64,000 nt of DNA from Dechloromonas aromatica (nom. nud.). Its GTDB lineage: Bacteria > Pseudomonadota > Gammaproteobacteria > Burkholderiales > Rhodocyclaceae. Positions 1 through 8,250 of this stretch are shown in pieces. Location of the stretch: the NCBI GenBank assembly GCA_017848965.1, contig JAFIHA010000025.1, positions 84,195 to 148,194 on the forward strand, written 5' to 3'. Every line of letters starts with the position of its first letter. Within the stretch, counting starts at the first letter, position 1. Under the pieces are notes generated by a model that saw nothing but the letters and a program-made list of their open reading frames with translations, ran no database searches and was not told the DNA's origin. A program made the translations under genes and the position numbers.

Positions 1-3000
1 CTAATCTCCACCAGATCAGCATGGATTGCCAGCCAAAAGGTAAGTCCACGGAGTTTTGACGACGTCGCATTGACGCAGCGCAGTATCAGCTGCTCCAGTT
101 CCGATGTTATCGGTGTGTCGCCGTAACGTGCGGCAACTAAAGTGCCGTAAGCGGCTTCTTCATCGTTAGCATCCAAAGCGGCTTGCAGTGCATCGAGGAT
201 GCACTCAGTTCGTTGAGGCTTTAGGCTGGACACAACCTCAAAAAGGTAGTCCGACCCGAACGCAGGATCGGTTAAGCAGGCAAGCTGTTCCTCAGGCCTC
301 AGATGGGGGGCCACGTAGCTAAACAGGAACATCCGCAAGATATTCTGTTCGCGCTCGGCAAGCGTTTCCAGCATATTTGTCGCCGTGACTCGCTTAACGA
401 GTTGAAGCGCCATGTCGCGAGTCATCAAAGGCGCATATTTCGTGCCATTGAGGATCAATTGACGTAGCGGAAGCATGGAACGGGTAAGGAGGCCGGACAA
501 TATCTCCCCGGCCTTCTCAATGGCTGTTTCTGGCTCAAAACGACATGCTTTCGGGAGGAATTCCTCCAAGTCGTAGTCTTCTCTAGTTCGCCCCATGCAT
601 TTCAGGACGCTGTCCGTATGAATAGCTCGGAAATCACTTACTCCTGTATCAATATCGATTGGCCTGATCGCATTTGGATCTGCAACGACTGATTGGCGCC
701 ATTCAGTAGGCGATGGTTTCCAATGAAACCAGTCATCACGGATTGTTTTAGCGAGTCTGCTGGCTTCTGATGCAACTGCTTCATCTCCAGTTGCGTATAG
801 CATACGCACGACCGTCCAGTGACCAGCCTTCGACGTCTCCGAAGAACGGAGCGGCTCAATCGCCTTCAGGAACGCCTTCTTTGCTGGCTCACGATCCACC
901 CTGTTAAAGGTCGTTAACTGCTGAAATGCCTTTCGTGCAGTCCAACCATGTCGGTCGAGTGCAAATCCAAGTCCTAGAGCCACAAAGCTGCTCGCAAACC
1001 CTGCTAATGGGCGGCCCGCAAGTAGTTGTAGCGCTAGGGTAAACAGGGCGTCTGTCTCGCCAGTGACTTCGGTCATTTGCGCAAGTAGGCCTTCTTCGAA
1101 GGGCGATAGGGTTGATAGGATTTCCTGGATTTCCTTCTGTGCGTTCTGCAAACCCTTCGCGTCTTCGTCTTCATTGCCCTTTGGATAGCGGCTTGCCTGA
1201 TTTACAGCATCCTTGTTGTAGCAATGCAACCACTGATGGATGGCGGTCTCGGCTACTGGCCAGCCGTCTTCAGTAGCTGCGATTTCAAACCCAGCATGAA
1301 TGAACCAATCTTGATTTAGTCGTACCCCCCGTTCGAGCGTAAAAATTCCCAGCACCTTGAAAAACTCTGCTGGCTGGCCTTTTATGATCTCGACGAACTC
1401 TTCGAAGCGTTGCTCATTGACGTTCTGAAGGTTGGCAAATGACTCTAGGAGAACAGAAAAGATTTTTGGATGGAAACGGATCGAATCAAGCGAGCAGACC
1501 ATCAGGGCTGCAAACATGACATCAACGGTCCGGTCCATCGCATTAATCGGATCCATTAGGTGTGTCATCCGCTCAGCAAGATCGAGATTCGATCTCTGCA
1601 TCTGCCACAGTTGATCAATCAGTGCGTAGCCAAGGGCAAGCGTTAGGCCCTCATCACGAAGTTCATAGGCGCCTCCAGGTCCTGGAAGCGTTCGGAAGAA
1701 ACGCGTTTCAATGACAGCAGTCGATTCTGCTTCAAAGTTTTTCGGTGGTTCATTTGACGATCTTCGCACTCGCTCCAACACTTCTTTCGCATGGACGCTG
1801 AGGCGTTCGGTTAGCTTATTCAGTGTCTCTTCTTCAAAGCATTCTCGCTGCGAAGCCCGAAGATGTTCCATGAGAAGCCTATCGGTCGTCAGCCCTTTCC
1901 AGGCAATGTAGTCCTGGTGAGGCAGCGTAGCGACCGCGACCCCAAGTAGCCTGGGATTGCGAAGAGTTCGAAGCGTGGCATCATCGAGCCAATGAAGGTT
2001 GATGCCATAATGTTTTAACAGTTGATCACGCTCGCACGAAGACCATTCGGGTACTTCGATCAGCTTTGGCTTGAAGGTTAGGCCTGGAGCAACGGTCTTT
2101 TGCCAGTAAAGCGGGCGTACTGTCACTACTAGGCCGCCTCCGATGTCCCGCAACCGACTCTGCAAACCGTTGAGGATTCGATCCCATTGAGGGCGCTGCC
2201 GCTGGTTGATGCCATCGACAACGACAATCACAGGAGAGAGTGGTGACTGATTCTTCCAAGCCGTAAGCCGATGACGCCATCTCAGTCTGATTGCTTCATC
2301 GGGCACATCACCGGTCTGTTCAATCAGAAGGTCAACAAGCCATTCATCGAGGTTCTTGGGGGCAACTCCATCGAACCGCTCTGCGCTCGCGAAAAGAGCG
2401 AGGCCTTCATGGTCACAGCAAATCTGTGCAGCAAGCCATGATTTTCCTTGCCCCTCTCCCCCAGAAAGAACGGTACTTTGACCTTCGCGCAGAGTTGCCT
2501 TCACTTGATTTCGCAAGGTTATGCGCAAAGGTGGCAAATCCGCTTCAGCGCGGACAGCTAACGCCTGTCCCAATCTTTCTCTAGCAGCGTTTTCAGATCC
2601 GAAGGTGAGCGCTCGCCACTTCTTGTTCACTTCTATCGAACGTGCTGTTGCCAAGGCCGAAACACTTAGGCTCGACTTGATTCTTTGCAACAAGCTTTCG
2701 AAATCGGGATGCTTCGAAATATCTTCAAACGTTTGAGCGAGTCCTTTTCTATCGGGTTTTGGGTCGCAATGCATAGTCAGGAAATCTATCGCAGGATCGC
2801 CCGCGGCCACGGTAACGACTGCCAATAGAGGCAAGGGTGCTGCGGTCCAATCGAGAATCAAAGTAGAGACTGCGTTTTGATTGCCGTCTTCTCGCACGGC
2901 GGATGTTAGCTGGGCGGGTATCTCTGTCGTTGCTCCAAGAACCCAAAGCCGATCTGGAGCATCCTTGTTACGAGCAAAATCGGCAATCTTGGTCAAGACA

Positions 3001-3227
3001 TCATTTCGATGAATATCCCCGGAATATCGTTTCGCTTCGAAACTAACAGCATCGTTTGGTAACGCACTATCACCATCAATTCCTCCCTGCAAACCATTTG
3101 CAGCCAGCCGAAAAGGAATGCCGGTAAGTACCGTAAGAGCGATACGAACAAATCCCTCGAAACCCTCAGCGCCGGTGGCCTTAAGCGTCAATAAAATGTT
3201 CTTAAGTTCGGTTAACTGTTCACTCAT
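1..3227 (-). CDS. Avs-like STAND NTPase with N-terminal PD-(D/E)XK nuclease domain (C-terminus beyond window)
   Basis: From the ATG at 3227 the minus strand stays open for 1075 codons to the window edge; I checked every line in this frame and found no stop. Residues 20-75 look like an Mrr-type restriction nuclease fold: acidic E24 in a first helix, GGID at 48-51, then FEAKRY with E64 and K66 (D-x12-E-x-K). Residues 256-263 are a Walker A, GGEGQGKS. Residues 333-339 are a Walker B, VIVVVDG, and TVRP at 369-372 resembles the sensor arginine of NACHT/STAND proteins. The remaining roughly 650 residues look helical without an obvious domain, as expected for a target-sensing repeat region. Nuclease plus STAND plus long C-terminus is the layout of antiviral Avs proteins, so defence is inferred. 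A start-proximal GGACGAG lies 4 nt before the ATG. Base composition is clearly more AT-rich than the core genes. A PD-(D/E)XK NTPase outside the Avs families cannot be excluded without the C-terminus. Confidence 0.72.
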   Translation of the reverse strand, partial: MSEQLTELKNILLTLKATGAEGFEGFVRIALTVLTGIPFRLAANGLQGGIDGDSALPNDAVSFEAKRYSGDIHRNDVLTKIADFARNKDAPDRLWVLGATTEIPAQLTSAVREDGNQNAVSTLILDWTAAPLPLLAVVTVAAGDPAIDFLTMHCDPKPDRKGLAQTFEDISKHPDFESLLQRIKSSLSVSALATARSIEVNKKWRALTFGSENAARERLGQALAVRAEADLPPLRITLRNQVKATLREGQSTVLSGGEGQGKSWLAAQICCDHEGLALFASAERFDGVAPKNLDEWLVDLLIEQTGDVPDEAIRLRWRHRLTAWKNQSPLSPVIVVVDGINQRQRPQWDRILNGLQSRLRDIGGGLVVTVRPLYWQKTVAPGLTFKPKLIEVPEWSSCERDQLLKHYGINLHWLDDATLRTLRNPRLLGVAVATLPHQDYIAWKGLTTDRLLMEHLRASQRECFEEETLNKLTERLSVHAKEVLERVRRSSNEPPKNFEAESTAVIETRFFRTLPGPGGAYELRDEGLTLALGYALIDQLWQMQRSNLDLAERMTHLMDPINAMDRTVDVMFAALMVCSLDSIRFHPKIFSVLLESFANLQNVNEQRFEEFVEIIKGQPAEFFKVLGIFTLERGVRLNQDWFIHAGFEIAATEDGWPVAETAIHQWLHCYNKDAVNQASRYPKGNEDEDAKGLQNAQKEIQEILSTLSPFEEGLLAQMTEVTGETDALFTLALQLLAGRPLAGFASSFVALGLGFALDRHGWTARKAFQQLTTFNRVDREPAKKAFLKAIEPLRSSETSKAGHWTVVRMLYATGDEAVASEASRLAKTIRDDWFHWKPSPTEWRQSVVADPNAIRPIDIDTGVSDFRAIHTDSVLKCMGRTREDYDLEEFLPKACRFEPETAIEKAGEILSGLLTRSMLPLRQLILNGTKYAPLMTRDMALQLVKRVTATNMLETLAEREQNILRMFLFSYVAPHLRPEEQLACLTDPAFGSDYLFEVVSSLKPQRTECILDALQAALDANDEEAAYGTLVAARYGDTPITSELEQLILRCVNATSSKLRGLTFWLAIHADLVEI

Positions 3228-3460
3228 GATCTCGTCCGGTGGCATTACCTATATTCAATGTCGGGTAGTGATTCGGGGGGGGCTTTTTAGAAGGACGCAG
3301 GACTTGACGAAGCGGGAAGAGCGGATTATCGGCTTTTTAAAGCAAGCGTAGGCTGGCTGGAAGTCGGCCTTTGCCGTCATTAGGACAAATCTAACTCATC
3401 GGCAGCAATTTGGCCGGTTGCTGACGGTGGCAGCGCCGGGGGGGGGCGGACCACAAACAG
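3228..3460. other. Intergenic region between two nuclease-domain genes, with two long G tracts
   Basis: This 233 bp stretch separates the 434-residue nuclease-like gene from the STAND gene, both read on the minus strand. It contains a run of nine G at 3438-3446, just beyond the upstream gene's stop, and a run of eight G at 3275-3282, about 50 bp before the STAND start. An AT-rich patch between the second tract and the start (minus-strand TATAGG near 3250) could hold the promoter. No convincing rho-independent terminator was found. The tracts are candidates for slippage, but neither lies inside a coding frame. Confidence 0.5.
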
Positions 3461-4765
3461 TCACCCGGGATTCTGCACGGCAGATTCCGTTTCTTGATTG
3501 AACAGCCCACTGAATGCATCGCTCCACTGGCTACTATCCCGCCTTGGAAACACATAGGCGGAACCACTGCTGGTGACAACGTTTGAACTCAGTCTCCTCA
3601 TGGTTCCTCTACTGAGAAAACCGATGCCCACGATATGATCGCGGTCAGTGCAATTTGACAGGAATTTGCTGGCCCACCGGCTTAATCCCGTCGGCGCATT
3701 GCCAGAAATGTTGTCGTGCTCGGCAAGAGATACCATGCCCTCCGGCGACATCCCCCCAAATTCCAACAGAATTAATCCCGGCCGATTAGCGGTCAATTGC
3801 TTGGTAGCAGCCCTTTTGGCAGTTTTCTGAATGGCGTCGAACAGGGAATCATCCTCGTTGCTTTGAATGACGCAGATTACGGCACCACCACTCTTTAGTC
3901 CTGTAACCATAGCTTGGCGATTTGTGGTCCCCGTGATCGACTCAATCAATTCTCGCGCGCGCGGTCCAGCATTGTTCCAGTCAATACCAGTAAGCAGTTG
4001 TGCATCAAAATTATGGATTGAAATGGCTGCCTGAGGGCAAATCTGGTTTTGACCTGACGAGATGGCCTTTGCCACATGTTTGCTCAGTTTTGCACGCTCA
4101 GCAAAACTGATGGGCAACTTGCCGGGCAACGTGATCACAATCGAAAGACCTCCATGCTGCCCACGCGTAGCGTCTAAGAGATCGCGTTGCATTAGGTTCC
4201 AAAATTCAAGTGCTTGACGGGTGGAAATCCGCCGGCCTTTTTCTTCCGAGACAGCCTTGCACTCAACTTCCAAGCCCTTGGGGCCAATATCTTCAACTAG
4301 CAAATCGTACGTATCCCCGCCGTCTTCCCGATCGGGCCATGCAAGCCGATGGTCAAGCTTGGCGAAATGCAAGCCTACGGTGAACTCAAACTGAAGCGCA
4401 CGCATGTCTTCAGGGTTTCTAAAAGCACCTTGGATACGCCCGATGGCTCGGGTACGGTTCTCGGAGTCCATACTATCCAGCGTACTCAGGCAATGGGATA
4501 CGAATGCCAACGCTGGATAGACAGAAGAAAGGTCCAGTCGGTTAACCGGCAGGGTTCCATACTGGCACTCCAGGTTGCTGCACTGATTTAGTTGGTAGGC
4601 AATGTCGTTTTCTTGGAGCAGGTGATGACGGAGAAATTTGTTTCCCCGGATTTCCTCTTCGAGCTTCTTGACGCGTTGGCGCCAGTTGCTGTCCCCGATG
4701 ATGTGCCGGAATCGACGGAATAGCTGGTCAATTTCATAGTCGTGAATCGACGTTTTGAACGGCAT
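3461..4765 (-). CDS. Predicted PD-(D/E)XK nuclease-fold protein of unknown family
   Basis: A 434-residue protein I do not recognise by family. The best functional clue is a nuclease-like core: E126 in a helix (FEFTVGLHF), D154 in a TYDLLVED strand, then LEVECK with E168 and K170, matching the D...E-x-K pattern of the restriction-endonuclease superfamily. There is no signal peptide or membrane segment. The region after 180 is mixed helical and lacks a helicase or P-loop motif. It lies upstream of the Avs-like STAND gene on the same strand, 233 bp away, so the two may form one defence module, though the gap allows independent promoters. No clear Shine-Dalgarno precedes the ATG at 4765. Composition is AT-rich compared with the housekeeping genes, suggesting recent acquisition. 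The nuclease role is inferred from the motif only. Confidence 0.6.
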   Translation of the reverse strand: MPFKTSIHDYEIDQLFRRFRHIIGDSNWRQRVKKLEEEIRGNKFLRHHLLQENDIAYQLNQCSNLECQYGTLPVNRLDLSSVYPALAFVSHCLSTLDSMDSENRTRAIGRIQGAFRNPEDMRALQFEFTVGLHFAKLDHRLAWPDREDGGDTYDLLVEDIGPKGLEVECKAVSEEKGRRISTRQALEFWNLMQRDLLDATRGQHGGLSIVITLPGKLPISFAERAKLSKHVAKAISSGQNQICPQAAISIHNFDAQLLTGIDWNNAGPRARELIESITGTTNRQAMVTGLKSGGAVICVIQSNEDDSLFDAIQKTAKRAATKQLTANRPGLILLEFGGMSPEGMVSLAEHDNISGNAPTGLSRWASKFLSNCTDRDHIVGIGFLSRGTMRRLSSNVVTSSGSAYVFPRRDSSQWSDAFSGLFNQETESAVQNPG

Positions 4766-5029
4766 TTAGATTTGCATCTCGCGATATATTGGCGCCGTAA
4801 TTCTACGACTACCCGAGGGCTACCAACGGTCACCTATGCGGTGTTGCGGAGTTTTCGTAACTAACGCCCGGTTACGGAAGCAAAGTCGACTGTGTTGAGC
4901 CGCGGATCCAAGGGCTGCAATGGCCGACAAGCCACCGTTCGTGGTTCTCTACAAGAAAACGAAGGCCTGAGGTATCCAGGCGCCAAATGGCAAGGGCGAT
5001 ATTGCCGCCCCTGTTCCCTGAACAGACTT
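4766..5029. other. Intergenic region at the island border, with two small inverted repeats
   Basis: This 264 bp stretch has no credible gene. Close to the M15 peptidase stop lie two inverted repeats: a GGGCG/CGCCC hairpin at 4994-5010 and CTGTTC-CCT-GAACAG at 5011-5025. They sit where a terminator for the minus-strand peptidase gene would be, but neither is followed by a T run. The upstream region of the 434-residue gene (4766-4860) shows no clear promoter. Confidence 0.4.
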
Positions 5030-5638
5030 TCAGGCGTAAACCGCCTGGCCGGCAGCCACCCTTTTCCGCAGTTCGGCCAGCATGTCGCGTTCGCGCAGGT
5101 CGGCGGCCCAGGCGGGGCGTAGCTGGAAGTGCGGCTGGTCGACGATGGTTTTCCAGCTGCCGCCCCATTCCAGGCCGAGGTCCATGCCGAGCGCGCCGAC
5201 CGCCTTGTACTTGGGGGAATCGCCCAGGTAGCGGCTGCCTTCGAAGACGCCGATGTCGAAGGCGATGCCGAAGTTGTGGTTGGAGTAGCCGGCGCGGGCG
5301 TTGGTGACTTTCGGGCCGGGTGCGGTGCGCCCCTTGGCGTAGAGGGCGTCCTGTTCGGCGTAGCTGCGCAGGCCGCTGAGCACCTTGATGCTGATGCCGT
5401 GCAGGGCGGCTTTCTGGACCAGGGCGCGGGCCATCGGCTGGACTTCGGGGAGCAGCGTCAGGATGTTCTTCTCGCTGCGCGGGTCGACCGGTGAGACGGC
5501 GATACTGACCGCCGGGACCGCCGTTTTCGGCTTGACGATGCGAGCGTGGATGGCGCCCCAGGTTTCCGGGCCGGCCTTGCCGTCGACACCGACGCCGAGT
5601 TCCTGCTGGACTTCCCGGATCATTTCTTCGATCTTCAT
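5030..5638 (-). CDS. M15-family peptidase (VanY / L-Ala-D-Glu endopeptidase-like)
   Basis: A 202-residue putative zinc peptidase that cleaves peptidoglycan peptides. Residues 8-35 resemble a peptidoglycan-binding repeat (DGKAGPETWGAI). The catalytic domain shows SxHxxGxAxD as SNHNFGIAFD, giving zinc ligands H121 and D128, then E157 in LEWGG and H170 in QPHFQL, the usual M15 set. There is no signal peptide, as in phage endolysins of this family, but no holin, spanin or other phage gene is nearby, so it may be a domesticated lysin or muralytic enzyme. A strong GGAGGAG lies just before the ATG. It is transcribed divergently from the arsC-like gene. Confidence 0.85.
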   Translation of the reverse strand: MKIEEMIREVQQELGVGVDGKAGPETWGAIHARIVKPKTAVPAVSIAVSPVDPRSEKNILTLLPEVQPMARALVQKAALHGISIKVLSGLRSYAEQDALYAKGRTAPGPKVTNARAGYSNHNFGIAFDIGVFEGSRYLGDSPKYKAVGALGMDLGLEWGGSWKTIVDQPHFQLRPAWAADLRERDMLAELRKRVAAGQAVYA

Positions 5639-5839
5639 TTTTCGCTCCTCCAGGGTTCAAATGGGGTTTCCCCCGTTGTTCTTCAGAAACGATATAGCCG
5701 GATGTCATGATGCCATCTTGCTACCGGAAATTCCCGCCTTTTTTGCCGCCAGCGGATGGCTGCGGCCGCCGGAAGCGGGCTGCTATCATTGCGCCTTGTC
5801 GCGGGCCCGGCCCGCTTCCTTACCTGCAGAGCCCCGGAC

Positions 5840-6205
5840 ATGAACCTAGCCTCCCCGAACCAGCCGACCCTGTTCGGCATCAAGAATTGCGACACGATGA
5901 AGAAGGCCATGCACTGGCTGAGCGAGAACGGCATCGCCTACGAGTTCGTCGATTACAAGAAGGCCGGCGTCGCCGCCGCCAAGCTGCCGGACTGGGCGGC
6001 GCGCGCCGGCTGGCAGAAACTGCTCAACACGCGCGGCCTGATGTGGAAGAAGCTGTCCGAGGCGGAGCGCAGCGATGTCGACGAAGCGAAGGCGTTGCAG
6101 TTGATGGCGCAGTATCCGGCGCTGATCAAGCGGCCGGTGCTCGATCTGGGCGGCGAACTGCTGGTCGGCTTCAGCCCGGAAAGCTATGCGGAGAAGCTGA
6201 AATGA
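5840..6205 (+). CDS. ArsC/Spx-family reductase-like protein (YffB type)
   Basis: A 121-residue thioredoxin-fold protein of the ArsC/Spx/YffB family. One N-terminal cysteine, C17 in KNCDTMKKA, occupies the catalytic position; there is no CxxC pair. The conserved RGLMWKKL and the IKRPVLDLGG motif near the C-terminus fit the family. YffB-type members are glutathione-linked oxidoreductases of uncertain substrate, so arsenate reduction should not be assumed, and no ars genes are nearby. An in-frame ATG exists at 5756, but its extension is low-complexity; the start at 5840 matches family length. The stop overlaps the next ATG by 4 nt, which implies translational coupling with hslO. Confidence 0.85.
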   Translation: MNLASPNQPTLFGIKNCDTMKKAMHWLSENGIAYEFVDYKKAGVAAAKLPDWAARAGWQKLLNTRGLMWKKLSEAERSDVDEAKALQLMAQYPALIKRPVLDLGGELLVGFSPESYAEKLK

Positions 6206-7083
6206 GCGGCGGCAGCGTTCGTCGCTTCCTGTTCGAGGGGCTGGATATCCGCGGTGCCGTGGTGCATCTGGACGAAGCTTGGCAGCAGATGCAACTGGGC
6301 CGCGATTACCAGCCGACGGTGGCGCAACTGCTCGGCGAGGTGGCGGCGGTGACGGCGCTGATCGCCGGCCAGTTGAAGCAGCCCGGGCGGCTGACGCTGC
6401 AGTTGCGCGGCAATGGGCCGATCCAGTTGCTGGTGATGGATTGCAACGAGGCGCTGCAGATGCGCGGCATGGCGCGCAGCAACCCGGTGGTGCTGCCGGC
6501 GCCGGTGCCGGAATTGCTCGGCGCGCAGCAGGGCGGCCAGTTGCTGATGAGCCTCGACCTGCCGACCGCGCGCCAGCCTTACCAGAGCTACGTGCCGCTG
6601 GTTGGCGAGAGCATCGCGGCAATCTTCGAGCATTACCTGGAGCAATCGGAGCAGCAGCCGTCGCGGCTGTTCTGCACGGCGGCGCCGCAGGCGGCGGCCT
6701 GCCTGTTTCTGCAGAAGATGCCGGACGCCGACCGGCACGACGCCGACGGCTGGCAGCGGGTGACCCAGCTGGCGTCGACGGTGAAGCCGGCGGAACTGCT
6801 GACGCTGGATGCCGAGGCACTGCTCGGCCGGCTCTTCCACGAAGAGATCGCCGCTGGCGGCGTGCGCGTCTATGACCCGCAGCCGGTGGTCTATCACTGC
6901 CCGGAAGACTGGGACAAGGTGCGCGACATGATCCGCGGCATCGGCCGCGCCGACGCCGAGACGATCCTTGCCGAACACGGCGAAATCCTGATCCGCGACG
7001 ATATCTGCAACCGCGATTACCGCTTCACGGCAGCGGACGCGGCGGCGATCTTCGCCGCCAGCGAGGGGAAGGCGCTCAACTGA
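6202..7083 (+). CDS. hslO: Hsp33-family redox chaperone with degenerate zinc motif
   Basis: At 293 residues this is the normal Hsp33 length, and the substrate-binding fold is recognisable (LRGNGPIQLLV, LGAQQGGQLLMSLDLP). Hsp33 is a cytosolic holdase activated when its C-terminal zinc is lost on cysteine oxidation. The canonical switch is CxC followed about 30 residues later by CxxC. Here the first motif reads HCPED and the second RDDICN, so only one cysteine of each pair remains (second and third positions replaced by E and D). Zinc binding and classic redox activation are therefore doubtful. The DNA reads cleanly, so this is not a frameshift. It overlaps the upstream ArsC-like gene as ATGA. 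The coupling to a thiol-reductase-like gene suggests a thiol-stress role. Confidence 0.9.
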   Translation: MSGGSVRRFLFEGLDIRGAVVHLDEAWQQMQLGRDYQPTVAQLLGEVAAVTALIAGQLKQPGRLTLQLRGNGPIQLLVMDCNEALQMRGMARSNPVVLPAPVPELLGAQQGGQLLMSLDLPTARQPYQSYVPLVGESIAAIFEHYLEQSEQQPSRLFCTAAPQAAACLFLQKMPDADRHDADGWQRVTQLASTVKPAELLTLDAEALLGRLFHEEIAAGGVRVYDPQPVVYHCPEDWDKVRDMIRGIGRADAETILAEHGEILIRDDICNRDYRFTAADAAAIFAASEGKALN

Positions 7084-7092
7084 GCGCCCCGC

Positions 7093-7602
7093 TTACTTCT
7101 GGTAAACCAGCTGCACGCGCCGCATCAGCTTGCGGCATTGCGGCGAACGGCAAGCCGGGCTGACTTCTTCCGAGCCGACCGCCTCGCGCCGGATCTGGGT
7201 CACCGGAATGCCGGCGCCGCGCAGCACGGCGAAGACGGCGTTGATCCGCTGTTCGGCGATGGCCAGGTTGTAGGAGCGGCTGCCCAGGTGGTCGGCATGC
7301 CCGACCAGGGTGACAACCAGTTCCGGGTCGGCCTTCAGGCGGGCGGCGTGTTCGAGCAGGCGCTGCCGCCCTTCGGCGTCGATCGTGTTGCCTGACGACG
7401 CAAAGAAGATGCTGTTGTCGACATCGACCGCCGCCATTGCGGCCTTTTCTTCCTGCGCCGGGTTGCTGGCTGGCTTGGGTGCTTCGCTGCGCACGGACGG
7501 GGGGGTTTCGCGCGGCGGGGTTTCGCTGACTGGCGGTTGAGCGGCGCAAGCGCCGAGCAACAGTACGGCGCCGAGGACAATCGCAAGCTTGGTGGTCGGC
7601 AA
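7093..7602 (-). CDS. OmpA-family peptidoglycan-associated lipoprotein
   Basis: A 169-residue lipoprotein. The N-terminus has a hydrophobic signal ending in the lipobox LLLGAC, followed by a Pro/Glu-rich linker and an OmpA C-terminal domain. Peptidoglycan-binding residues are seen in TLVGHADHLGSRSYNLAIAEQR. Two extra cysteines near the C-terminus (CRSPQC) may form a disulfide. I choose the TTG at 7602 as start because AAGGAG lies 6 nt upstream and it begins 1 nt after the stop of the marR-type gene; longer in-frame starts would bury the signal peptide. The arrangement implies coupled translation with the regulator. It probably tethers the outer membrane to the wall. Confidence 0.85.
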   Translation of the reverse strand: MPTTKLAIVLGAVLLLGACAAQPPVSETPPRETPPSVRSEAPKPASNPAQEEKAAMAAVDVDNSIFFASSGNTIDAEGRQRLLEHAARLKADPELVVTLVGHADHLGSRSYNLAIAEQRINAVFAVLRGAGIPVTQIRREAVGSEEVSPACRSPQCRKLMRRVQLVYQK

Positions 7603-7603
7603 A

Positions 7604-8125
7604 TCAATCTCCTTCGTTATTGCGGACCATGTCGGCCAGCGGCATGTTGGCGTATTTCTCGTCCTTGCCGGGGATATGCTGCAGCAGCTCCGCAAGATTG
7701 ATCTGCAATGTTTTCAGGACGACTTCCGGCACCGCCGCCAGGGCTTCCGGAACGACGCCTTCGGCCGGACCGGGCAAAGCGGCCAGGGCCTCGTGACCGC
7801 GCTCGGTCAACTGCAGGCCGACCCGGCGCTGATCGCCCGTCTTCTTGCGCTTGTCGAGGCAATCCTGAGCCACCAGCTTGTCAACCAACTGGCTGCAGGT
7901 GGACTGGTGAACGCCCATGCGCTCGGCGAGTTCGCCGATGCCGATACCCGGCGAACGCTGCACCTCCTGCAACACCCACATCTGCGAACCGGACATGCCG
8001 CAGCGTTCTTCGACCAGCCGGAAATGCCGGCGCATGGACCCGTAAATCAGACGGAACTGTTGCAGGACGTCAATGACCCGCTGCTCCTTGGAGCTACTCA
8101 AAGCGTTCAAAACTGGTACTTTCAA
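7604..8125 (-). CDS. MarR-family transcriptional regulator
   Basis: A 173-residue winged-helix regulator. Helices around SGSQMWVLQEV, IGIGELAERMGVHQSTCSQLVDKL and the wing KRKKTGDQRRVGLQLTERG give the standard MarR layout, so it should bind palindromic DNA as a dimer. The start is a TTG at 8125 with a weak ribosome site; no good ATG lies upstream. It ends 1 nt before the lipoprotein start, forming an operon. A 15 bp perfect palindrome lies 27 bp upstream in the space shared with the divergent dapB-like gene, a natural autoregulatory operator. C15-type cysteines are limited to two, and the ligand cannot be deduced. Confidence 0.88.
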   Translation of the reverse strand: MKVPVLNALSSSKEQRVIDVLQQFRLIYGSMRRHFRLVEERCGMSGSQMWVLQEVQRSPGIGIGELAERMGVHQSTCSQLVDKLVAQDCLDKRKKTGDQRRVGLQLTERGHEALAALPGPAEGVVPEALAAVPEVVLKTLQINLAELLQHIPGKDEKYANMPLADMVRNNEGD

Positions 8126-8151
8126 ATAATAGTATTGCGCGAATTTTAAGC

Positions 8152-8166
8152 CTCAATTATATTGAG
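8152..8166. promoter_or_regulatory. Palindromic operator candidate for the MarR-type regulator
   Basis: The sequence is CTCAAT-TAT-ATTGAG, a perfect inverted repeat with a 3 nt centre. It lies between the divergent marR-type and dapB-like genes. The position and symmetry suit a MarR dimer, so it may control both directions. Binding is inferred. Confidence 0.5.
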
Positions 8167-8168
8167 CG

Positions 8169-8250
8169 CCAATGGAGTTGTAACTTAGGTCATAACCCCA
8201 TTCCTTTTCGACGAGGTTTTCCATTGGGGGGTGCAACCCCCCTTTTTTTT
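8169..8250 (+). promoter_or_regulatory. Structured leader with rho-independent terminator (possible attenuator or small RNA)
   Basis: On the plus strand, CCAATGGA at 8169-8176 can pair with TCCATTGG at 8220-8227. The latter runs into a classic terminator: six G at 8226-8231, loop TGCAA, six C at 8237-8242 and eight T to 8250. A CCCC at about 8196 could also pair with the terminator's G run. The two folds share bases, as in attenuators. The terminator stands 155 bp before the dapB-like start and no plus-strand gene precedes it, so it must either end a short RNA or act as premature termination in the leader of that gene. I could not match a known riboswitch class. Confidence 0.55.

Noticed and set aside
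5030-5638. Prophage remnant around the M15 peptidase
   Set aside because: No holin, spanin, capsid, integrase or attachment repeat found nearby; the single lysin-like gene is not enough.
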